Shown: piece after piece, positions 55,573 to 64,000 of the stretch
Numbering within the stretch: position 1 is the first letter of the stretch
Layout of the letters: each line of letters begins with the position of its first letter
Origin: Cephalotus follicularis
Taxonomy: Eukaryota; Streptophyta; Magnoliopsida; Oxalidales; Cephalotaceae
Assembly: GCA_001972305.1 (NCBI GenBank)
Contig: BDDD01002870.1
Location: forward strand, 62,001 to 126,000
Length of the DNA stretch: 64,000 bases
Direction: 5' to 3'
The notes under the pieces: model-generated
Databases searched by the model: none
What the model saw: only the letters and a program-made list of their open reading frames with translations
What the model was told of the DNA's origin: nothing
Program-made: the position numbers and the translations under genes

Positions 55573-56867
55573 TTAAGAGATAATTTGCTGATAATAGGTA
55601 CTGTTTAGACTTAATTTGTATGTAATTACCTTGGCCTCCACATGGGATAATTCTAATACTCAATCCTGGCCATGTGTAGTTACATTTCGGGAATTAAACA
55701 ACTTATGCACTCCTTGTGTGAATTGTACAAGGATGACTATGGTTAGGCTAATGACCCTTGTTTGAATCCTTGAATTGCTAATTTCCCTGTTGTAATGTTG
55801 CTGTTATAGGTATTGTATATATCTTAAGTGTTTATAAACACTATTGGTCACATAATTTCAAGGATTGAACCAACTAAGTGCTATAAGCACAAATATTGAT
55901 TTCAACTATGGTTTCAAATGAAAACTTACTGTCAATGATTTATTGATTTTCCTCCCATGAGAGGTACCACTATTGTATTGTTGTTGTTTCCTCCAAATGA
56001 GAGGTATGGTCATCGAATTGTTAAATGTTTCTAAAAGAAAACTACTACCATATTGCATATTATAGATATATGTAATGTTGTTATTGAATTGATTGAATTG
56101 TTTATCTATGCTTATTGCCGTTAGCCGAGTGATAGGAGACATCACTGGCTACGGGGTGGTCCTATGTGCCAGGAGTTGGCTAGAGCTTCCACCAAACTTA
56201 TCTGCAATGCAGATCTTGATTGTTACCAGTCCGCTAAATGCCGGGAGAATTGTTACATGATCTATCATCTTCGGAGTGTAGGGTGATAGTTATGTGGTGC
56301 GCAGTTGGTGCTAGGAGTTAGCGACATGTGACACCCAACCATTATATTGATTGATTTTACCCTTGTACGGTATTCTTGAATTGTATTGTCTATGGCCATT
56401 TGGCATGATTGTTCATATGTATTGAAATACTTAGATATATATGTTATTTTCAAAATAAACTGTCATGCATGGTTACATTTATATATTCATTCTCATGCTT
56501 TTTCCTACTTAACCGAGTGATGACAAAGGCTAACCCCCCAATTTCAAATTAAGTGAAGGCATTTGGGCAAGTGCTGCTTAAGCTTGAGGAGAGATTCTGT
56601 TTTGTTAAAGGTTGTTTTTTTTACTAAGCCTTTTGTATTGTAATAACTATCATACTTCGTTTGTTATAATTACATTTCAGACATGTAATTTATAACGTAT
56701 GTTGTACTTGTAAGCACGTAGTATGGGCTGCGTGCGGATAATTTTGATAATCTGGTTATGGAATGCTTCCGCTTTTGTTTAATGAAATTTTTATTAATGT
56801 TGAATGCTGGATTATTATAACTGATATCTCCATATATGTTGTTGTTGGAAAACGGGGTGTGTCAACA

Positions 56868-56879
56868 TGGTATCAGAGC
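56868..56879 (+). other. Element I primer-binding site (initiator Met tRNA)
   Basis: TGGTATCAGAGC, a perfect PBS three bases after the LTR end at 56864. Confidence 0.92.
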
Positions 56880-57020
56880 TTATTTAAATTATAAGCTATC
56901 GTTGGGATAAGTTCCTTAGCAATTAAGTATATTGTCTCCTAAAAAGGAAAATGTCTTAGCAAATAAATGAATTGTTTCCTAATGATTGAAATCATTCCAT
57001 ATAGGAAATTAGGAAACAGA

Positions 57021-57352
57021 ATGGATCTACGAAGAGGTAGGAGAGGAAGGTGTAGAGCCGACGAAGGAATCAATGCTCCGCCAGTGCATGGAAATGATCC
57101 GCCAATGAATGAAGGAGTAAACATTCCTCCTTCGCAAGACGAGAGGAGTAATTTTGACCGCGTGCCTGACCTTTTTCAGCAGCAGATTCAAGCCAATGCG
57201 GCGAATATGAAGCAGATTCGGCAAATGTATGAGGCTAACCGAGCCTATCAACATGCTCTTGAAGTTTGTCCTACTGGTGGATTTGGAAGAGACTTGGAGC
57301 GGTTCATGAGGCAGAATCCTCCAATATTCAATGGGGAGTTGAATGCTACTAT
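57021..57352 (+). pseudogene. gag: Element I gag N-terminus, cut by element F
   Basis: The likely start is MDLRRGRRGRCRADEG at 57021, parallel to MDRRRTRTRARAN of C1; an in-frame ATG at 56967 is less likely. It carries a DLFQQQIQANAANMKQIRQM helix and FGRDLERFMRQNPPIFNGEL, the start of the gag domain. The frame is open and undamaged up to 57352, where the F LTR enters, so I is probably younger than C1 or D1. The rest of I lies beyond the window. Confidence 0.85.
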
Positions 57353-57718
57353 TGTGACGACCCGTTCCTCAGGGTAGCCACCACGGACGAATCGCCCGGC
57401 AGGCAGGAGCAATTTCCCATCCCCTCTAAGCCAAAAACGCAACGCATGCCAGAAGAAACACACAACAGAGAAGGGACAAAGAAGGAATGGCAAAACTATA
57501 AATAGCCCTTACATAAAACCATTCCAAAACTCACCGTTTAACTAAAGGGAACACAACAGCCACTGCCCAAACGCACCGTTCCACTAAAGGAACGTGCCAG
57601 GGGAGGGAGTTGGGGCAGAGAACATAACACTACGTCTTGGAAGGGGTCCCGGGCAGGGGATGCCAACACCACACAACACAACACGACAAACACAAGCCAG
57701 GCCTGCACCTCCATCCTA

Positions 57719-57910
57719 AGACATGCCTTCCACGGACGAGCCATCCTCGGGCATGTCCTCATTGGACGACTAACCTCGGACATGTCCTCCCCGGGCATGG
57801 CCTCCCCAGGCATGTTATCCCCGGCATGGCCTCCTCGGGCATGTCCTCCCTGGACAACACGTTCTCCTCGGATGTGTCCTCGGACAACATGTTCTCCTCG
57901 GACAGAGCCC
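57719..57910. repeat. Short tandem array around GGACATGTCC / GGGCATGTCC (LTR F)
   Basis: Units of about 15 bp (anchors at 57778, 57793, 57808, 57822, 57837). GGACATGTCC at 57778 is a perfect 10-bp palindrome; neighbours are half-decayed copies. The same array is at about 61940-62140 in the other F LTR. Confidence 0.75.
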
Positions 57911-58724
57911 GACGACAAGTGTCAGACCACAACATAAACCAACCCATCCTTAACAACCCTGAGGTCAGGACACAAGCCCCACAGGTTGACCCCCGCCCCA
58001 AGGAGATCCCCCGACCTGCCCGACCTCGGGTAACCTTCACGGTAAACAAGCAGAAGATCGTAACATAACGTTTCAAGTAAAAACACGAAATCTCATCATA
58101 AAACACCACAAATCATCTCAAGAATACATCATATTATCATTCAAAAATAATATATATCTTGTTCACAAAATACCATCCCCTGCCCAAAAGTCGAGGACCC
58201 ATACAAAAGAATATCATTTCCTCCCCAGGCCGAGGACCATACAACAAAAGAATAAAACCCAATGCCCCCATGAATTCATGCAAGGATGAGCCCGCGAAGC
58301 CGGCAGCTCTACTCATCCCTCGCAGACTACCTTGTCAACCCAAAAGACTACCCTGGCAGCCACAAAAGCTTCCTCTGCAAAACAACTGGGAGGGGATTAG
58401 TCCAAATGACTAGTGAGCAAGAACAAGCATTCTCCAGAGCATCCACAACCACTGGACGCATAGGAAAAAATATATATAATCAAGCCCCACTGGGCAAAAC
58501 AGAACAAGTCAGAGGTAAACAAAAGGAACACAAACTCAACAATATCACAAGGCTCCACTCCTCGGAGTATGCCAAAGGAAAAGAGAGTCAAACATCAATA
58601 AGCGGATGATTCTAACCAAAGATAGCATCGCAAGTAAAATAACTGTGCCCAACATAAACAAGAGAAGAGGAACAACACCACAATATCCCGTGGTCAGCCG
58701 CCATACCAGGCAAAACACACACAT

Positions 58725-58965
58725 CTATCCAGGCCACAGCCCGCTAACATCTATCCGGACCTCGTCCGCTAGAATCTATCAGAGCCACAACTCGCTAGAA
58801 CATCACATATCCACCACATATTCGTGGTCTGCCACCATACCAGGCAAAACACACACACCACCTATCCAGTCCTTGCCCGCTAGAATTTATCCGAACCTTG
58901 TCCGCTAGTATCTATCCGAGCCGCAGCTCTCTAGTATTTATCCGAGCCACAGCTCGCTAACCCTG
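58725..58965. repeat. Dyad array with matching arm changes (LTR F)
   Basis: Units of about 26 bp of the form CTATCC-arm-loop-arm-GCTAG. Arms vary but stay complementary: GGAC-ctc-GTCC, GAGC-caca-GCTC, GGC-caca-GCC; in the second LTR (62955-63165) also GGC-ctt-GCC. Some units are decayed. Confidence 0.7.
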
Positions 58966-59975
58966 GCCAAATGGGAAGGGAGGGAGGACTCCCATGTCCT
59001 CACACTCAATATACCATCATAGCAAATAGTACACTGTAGATCCAGGTCTGGAACCCGGGGGCAGTTCCCACATAGCATCCCATCATAGACAATGAGAATA
59101 CTAAGGAGAGATGATCCTCGGACGTACCCTTTACCGCCGACTGTAACCAATGCATCACGTCCGCACATCCCAGTGCATCCCACATATCAGAGGAACCAAG
59201 AATAGAAAAAAAGAGAGATCGTCGGACACAAACAACAACCGTCAGAGGAACAATATACATTCAACCCAAGAACCATCTGAGCTCTCAAGCACTGCCAAGA
59301 ACAGGATTACAACATAAACTAGGGTAACAGGGATCCAAATCCCACAGAAAACGTTCAACCAGAGGATAACAACAGGAACACGAAATATCAGGTAAAAGAA
59401 AGAGGAGAATGTCCCACTCACAAATCGTCTCAAGCTACCGTCGACCAACCCCAAGATGCTCTGTCACAGCAACAGGTTCCTCGTCTTCCAGCTAACACAT
59501 ATTAGATCGAGAAGAAGACATAACACATGCATGAACAGAAAACACAACCAGCCAAACCAGGCTATCATCCTCCTCCTCGACCCCAACGCAACGTGCCACC
59601 ACACAACACAAACCAGGGAAAAGGAGAGCTCACCTTCACAGCTCAAAAGAAAAAGAGGGCAACCAAAACGGTCACGGAAGAAGGGGAAAGAAGAAGAAGA
59701 AGAAGAAGAAACCAACTCTCTCTCCCACTTCTCTCTCTCAAAGCCGAACTCCACTAACCAAGAAGGCACTGCCAACCCACTTACTAACTCCCATCTTATC
59801 ATCATCACCTTGGGAAAAACACAAAGCTTCTCCAAGAAGCTAACCATATATCATATAATAATCCAGACTAATCATGTCCACATGTTTAAATAACTTACCA
59901 AAATTCCCACTTAAGTCCTTTGCATGCGCCAAACAAGGCCTAAATTTATAATCCTCTAAAAATAGGTACGGGGTA

Positions 59976-61412
59976 TTACATCCTCCCCACCTTAGGAATT
60001 TTGTCCCCAAAATTTAAAACACAGACCAAAACATGATCCGAAGAAACAAACTTACCTTCATCCTCAACAGGAGTGGTAAGGCCTGTACCTGTCTTCAAAT
60101 TGTACACCCTTACAGTGGCCATTGGTCTTCCATGTGGTCTACTGCTACCAGCTCCTGAACCAGAGGCTTGCCGAGCAGCTGCTCCACTACCCGGTGCACC
60201 CAACTGATTTGTCCTCTGAGCTGGTTCTCTAGCCGTCGATTGCACATCCGAGGATTCAAATCCTTGTGTCCCCGTTGCACCCTGCAACCTCAACGGACAT
60301 CAATTCCTCAAATGCCCGCTCCGACCACATTGGTAACAAGAATGTGTCTCCACTACACACTCACCAACATGGTGTCGACCACACTGCTGACAATGTGAGG
60401 GTGACAAAAAAGTCGCTGCACTCTCCATCTCAGGAGTTCCATGAGAAAAACTAGGGACCGGAGCCCGAGTCTGCTGCTGGGGTGATCCTCCCCAACTCCC
60501 CTTACCAATTGGTCCAATGGCAGACGAAGGTCCCCTCGTCCTCTGATTCTTGGAGGAAATCTCCTCCACTTCAAGATTCGAAGCAGACCATTTCTGTCCT
60601 TGGTCCTGTCTGCTCCTCTGTTCATTTATGCTTAGCTCGACCCTCATGGCTGGCTCAACCAGATTTCCAAAAGCATGCCAATCAATTATTGCTACAGAAT
60701 GCCGTATCTCTGGCATTAAGCCGTCCAAAAACCTCTGGCATCTCTCCTCCTGGTCAGCCACCAAGGCCGGAGCAAAATGAGACAACTCCAAAAACATATG
60801 CTCATACTGTGCCACCGACATAGAACCCTTATACAAGCGTAAGAATTCCCTCCTCCTGTCCTGGACATAGGTACGAGGAAGAACATGCTGACGGAACTCC
60901 TTCTTGAACAAAGCCCAGGTGATCTCCAGGGGATCCTCAAACCTAGCACTCAAAGCTTCCCACCAACGCAAGGCTCCTTGCTCCAAGAAAAAGGACGCAT
61001 TGCCCACCCGCTGGTCCACGGATATATCAATCCTTTCAAATATCTGCTCCATATGGTTTAACCAAGTCTCTACATCAGTGGGGTCCCTAGATCCTTCAAA
61101 AACAACCGCCACAAGGTGCTGCATACACTCAAGTGGCAAAGGTTGAGGTCTAACTACCCCAACGGTTTGAGCCCAAACCGTAAAAGCCTGTAACAACTTG
61201 GACTGACTTCCTGCAACAACCGGAGGAGGTACTTGAGCAGTAGACTGCCCAGCATGATCCCTGACCTCTTCAAACCTACTTTCCCTGGCCTCAATTCTAG
61301 GATTTGCCTGCACGTCTGGCTGAACATTCTGTGGTTCCCGATCCCCATCTGGCTTGGAGGTTGCCCTACCCCCAATCCGGCCACGACCTCTGGTGCTACT
61401 ACGGCGCATCAT
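59976..61412 (-). pseudogene. gag: Element F gag with no pol
   Basis: One frame of 479 codons from the ATG at 61412 to a TAA inside the 3' LTR start, broken by one TGA (60300-60302). Basic N-terminus (MMRRSSTRGRGRIGG), then a clear retrotransposon gag domain (residues about 105-220: DVETWLNHMEQIFERID, QGALRWWEALSARFEDP, TYVQDRRREFLRLYKGSMSV, ERCQRFLDGLMPEIR). Two cysteine motifs: CQQCGRHHVGEC and CYQCGRSGHLRN followed by the TGA and a Cys, so the stop falls inside the second knuckle. After a Gly/Ala-rich linker the frame ends in NFGDKIPKVGRM, the usual end of gypsy pol. Protease, RT, RNase H and integrase are absent: the element is non-autonomous, of the gag-only (TR-GAG) kind. Confidence 0.88.
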
Positions 61413-61556
61413 CCTTCACACACAAGGCATGAAACTACCGTAACCACACGTTCTATATGTATGCCATGCATGAAATTCAAAACCCAACATATAAAACCCT
61501 AGAAAGCATCAACACACAACAAAAGGAAAAATATGCACTAGAACCATAAACTAGTC

Positions 61557-61568
61557 TCTCTGATACCA
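61557..61568 (-). other. Element F primer-binding site (initiator Met tRNA)
   Basis: Minus strand TTGGTATCAGAGA, two bases inside the LTR start at 61571; it marks 61571 onward as the 5' LTR. Confidence 0.88.
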
Positions 61569-61570
61569 AC

Positions 61571-64000
61571 TGTGATGACCCGTCCCTCAGGGTAGCCACC
61601 ACGGACGAATCGCCTAGTAGGAAGGAGGAATTTCCCATCTCCTCTAAGCCTAAAACGCAACGCATGCCAGAAGAAACACAGAGCAGAGACGGCACAAAGA
61701 AGGATTGGCAAAACTATAAATATCCCTCACATAAAACCATTCAGAAACTCACCATTTAACTAAAGGGAACACAACAGCAACTGCCCAAGTGCATTGTTCC
61801 GCTAAAGGAACGTGCCAGGGGAGGGAGCCAGGGCAAAGAACGTAAAACTACATCTTTCCAGGGGTCACGGGCAGGGGATGCCAACACCACACAACACAAC
61901 ATGACAAACATAAGCTAGGCCTCAACCTCCATCCTAAGACATGCCTTCCCCAGAGGAGCCATCCTCGGGCTTGTCCTCATTGGACGACTAACCTCGGACA
62001 TGTCCTTGTCGGGCATGTCCTCCCCAGGCATAACCTCCCTAGGCTTGACCTCCTCGGGCATGACAGCCCTAGGAATGACCTCCCCAGGCATGGCCTCCCA
62101 GGATAACACGTTCTCCTCGGACGTCTCCTCGAACAGAGCCTGACGACAAGTGCCAGACCACAACATAAACCAACCCAGCCTTAACAACCCTGAGGTCAGG
62201 ACACGAGTCCCATAGGTTGACCCCCGCTCCGGGGAGATCCCCTGACCTACCTGACCTTAGGTAACCATCACGGTAAACAAGCAGAAGATCGTAACATAAC
62301 GTTTCAAGTAAAAACACAAAATCTCATCATAAAACACAACAAATCATCTCAAGAATACATCATATTATCATTCCAAAATAATATATATCATGTTCACAAA
62401 ATATCATCCCCTGCTCAAAAGCCGAGGACCCATAAAAAAGAATATCATTTCCACCTCAGGCCGAGGACCATACAACAAAAGAATAAAACCCATATGCCCC
62501 CATGAATGCATGCAAGGACGAGCCCGTGAAGCTGGAAGCTCTGCTCATCCCCCGCAGACTACCTTGTCAACCCAAAAGACTGCCCTGACAGCCACAGGAG
62601 CTTCCTCTGCAAAACAACTGGGAAGGGATTAGTCCAAATGACTAGTGAGCAAGAACAAGCATTCTCCAGAGCATCCACAACCACTGGACGTACAGGGAAA
62701 AATATATATAATCAAGCCCCACGGGGCAAAACAGAACAAGTCAGAGGTAAACAAAAGGAACACAAACTTAGCAATATCACAAGGCTCCACTCCTCGGAGT
62801 CTGCTAAAGGAAAAGAGAGTCAAACATCAATAAGCGGAGGATTCCAACAAAAGATAACATCGCAAGTAAAACAACTGTGCCCAGGATAAACAAGAGAAGA
62901 GGAACAACACCACAATATCCCGTGGTCAGCTGCCATACCAGGAAAAACACACACATCTATCCAGGCCACAGCCCACTAACATCTATCCGCACCTCATTTG
63001 CTAGAATCTATCCGAGCCACAACTCGCTAGAACATCACATATCCACCACATATCTGTGGTCTGCTGCCATACCAGGAAGAAAACACACACCACCTATCCA
63101 GGCCTTGCCCGCTAGAATCTATCCGGACCTCGTCCGCTAGTATCTATCCAAGCCACAGCTCACTAACCCCGGGCAAATGGGAAGGAACGGAGGACTCCCC
63201 TACACTAACACTTAGTATACAATCATAGACAATAGTACATCGCAGATCCAGGTTTGGAACCCGGGGGCAGTTCCCACATAGCATCCCATCATAGACAATG
63301 AGAATACTAAGGAGAGTTGATCCTCAAACTTACCCTTTACCACCAACCGTAACCCATGCATCCTATCCGCACATCCTAGTGCATCCCACATATCAGAGGA
63401 ACCAAGAATAGAAAAAAAAAGAGATCGTCTGACACAAACAACAACCATCAGAGGAACAACATACATTCAACCCAAGAACCATCCGAGCTCTTAAGCTCTG
63501 CCAAGAACAAGATTACAACATAGACAAGGGTAACAGGGATCCAAATCACACAGAAAACGTTCAACAAGAGGATAACAACAGGCACACAAAATATCAAGTA
63601 AAAGAAAGAGGAGAATGTTCCACTCACAAATCGCCTCAAGCTACCGTCGACCAACCCAAGATGCTCTCTCACAGGCACAGGTTCCTCGTCTGCAAGCTAA
63701 CACATATTAGATCGAGAAGAAGGCATAAAACATGCATGAACAGAAAATACAACCAGCCAAACCAGGCTATTATCCTCCTCCTCGGCCCCAGTTGAACGTG
63801 CCACCACACAACACAAAATAGGGAAGATGAGAGCTCACCTTCACAGCTCAAAAGCAAAAGAGGGAAATCAAAATACTCATGGAAGAAGGGGAAAGAAGAA
63901 GAAGAAGAAAACAGCTCTCTCTCTCACTTCTATCTCTCAAAGCCGAACTCCACTAACCAAGAAGGCACTGCCAGCCCACTTACCAACTCCCATCTTATCA
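61571..64000 (-). mobile_element. Element F 5' LTR, runs off the window
   Basis: Starts TGTGATGACCCGTCCC and follows 57353-59802 throughout, with many small differences. About 180 bp of its outer end lies beyond 64000, so the second target-site copy is not visible. It repeats the GGACATGTCC array (61940-62140), the dyad array (62955-63165) and the GAA tract (63893-63909). Confidence 0.88.

Larger units (their letters stand above)
51561..56864 (+). mobile_element. Element I 5' LTR, split by solo LTR C3
   Basis: Pieces 51561-52454 and 55199-56864, about 2.56 kb. The start is TGTAATAACCGC; the end GGGGTGTGTCA is followed by a perfect PBS and a gag start, so this is a 5' LTR of a plus-strand gypsy element. 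A CTATATATATATATAAC promoter-like stretch lies at about 52261. A palindrome array sits on each side of it (51735-51813; 55460-55572). The 3' part (GACAAAGGCTAACCCCC near 56523) matches family C. The left flank is GATGA. Confidence 0.85.
57353..59980 (-). mobile_element. Element F 3' LTR
   Basis: A 2628-bp LTR, plus strand TGTGACGACCCGTTCC... to ...ACGGGGTATTACA. The F polypurine tract (AAGGTGGGGAGGA on the minus strand) follows at 59981-59993. The left flank is ACTAT (57348-57352). It contains an array around GGACATGTCC/CCCGGGCATGG (57719-57910), a dyad array (58725-58965) and a GAA microsatellite (59690-59712). The 5' LTR at 61571 is closely similar, with scattered differences. Confidence 0.9.

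Noticed and set aside
59456-59893. 145-codon plus-strand frame, Lys/Glu-rich
   Set aside because: It depends on the GAA microsatellite of LTR F and is antisense to the element; not conserved in the second LTR.
1-64000. tRNA or rRNA genes
   Set aside because: I found only tRNA-complementary primer sites (TGGTATCAGAGC) at LTR edges, no cloverleaf and no rRNA-like block.

Overview
The window is plant nuclear DNA made entirely of LTR retrotransposons nested inside one another. The evidence for a plant is a Sirevirus-type Ty1/copia gag, several Tekay-like Ty3/gypsy chromovirus pol regions with a chromodomain-like tail after the integrase, plant initiator-Met tRNA primer sites, and very long (2-3 kb) gypsy LTRs. 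The species cannot be told; a dicot is plausible. I found no host gene, rRNA, tRNA or intact transposon gene. Family letters (A-K) are my own labels.

Layout, left to right. 1-2309: minus-strand Sirevirus end (gag and 5' LTR) inserted in a family-A gypsy LTR (2310-3284). 3285-5534: minus-strand LTR K. 5535-10350: minus-strand LTR A1, holding solo LTR B1 (8028-10331, TSD GAATA). 10351-11453: plus-strand gypsy pol relic J. 11454-40237: one old minus-strand gypsy element, D1, broken by LTR E (15847-33256, TSD ACCAA) and solo LTR G (33846-36993, TSD ATGAA). LTR E is itself packed with LTR F1, element C1 (LTR-gag-pol-LTR, 18939-30436), a second partial C copy (C2), and a fragment of another D element (D2). 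40238-43722: unassigned DNA with solo LTR A2 (40287-43068, TSD TTACT). 43723-51560: 5' part of plus-strand element D3, whose LTR holds solo LTR H (45147-50665, TSD TAAAC), which holds solo LTR B2 (47788-50098, TSD TAATA). 51561-57352: 5' part of plus-strand element I, whose LTR holds solo LTR C3 (52455-55193). 57353-64000: minus-strand element F, with gag but no pol, inserted in the gag of I.

The most striking observation is regulatory. LTRs of nearly all families carry clusters of a short palindrome centred on TCGA, repeated about every 21 bp (two helical turns) with unrelated spacers. Three sequence classes share this design: CAGTCGACTG (families A and I, and also the Ty1/copia Sirevirus), GCGTCGACGC (families B, D, G) and GACRTCGAYGTC (families C, K). 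A second conserved block in the B/D/E/G LTR group is a series of short perfect hairpins. D elements also carry a small coiled-coil ORF between the 5' LTR and gag. All coding regions are decayed, many by C-to-T changes in CAG or CGA codons, as expected for long-methylated DNA. Solo LTRs outnumber complete elements.
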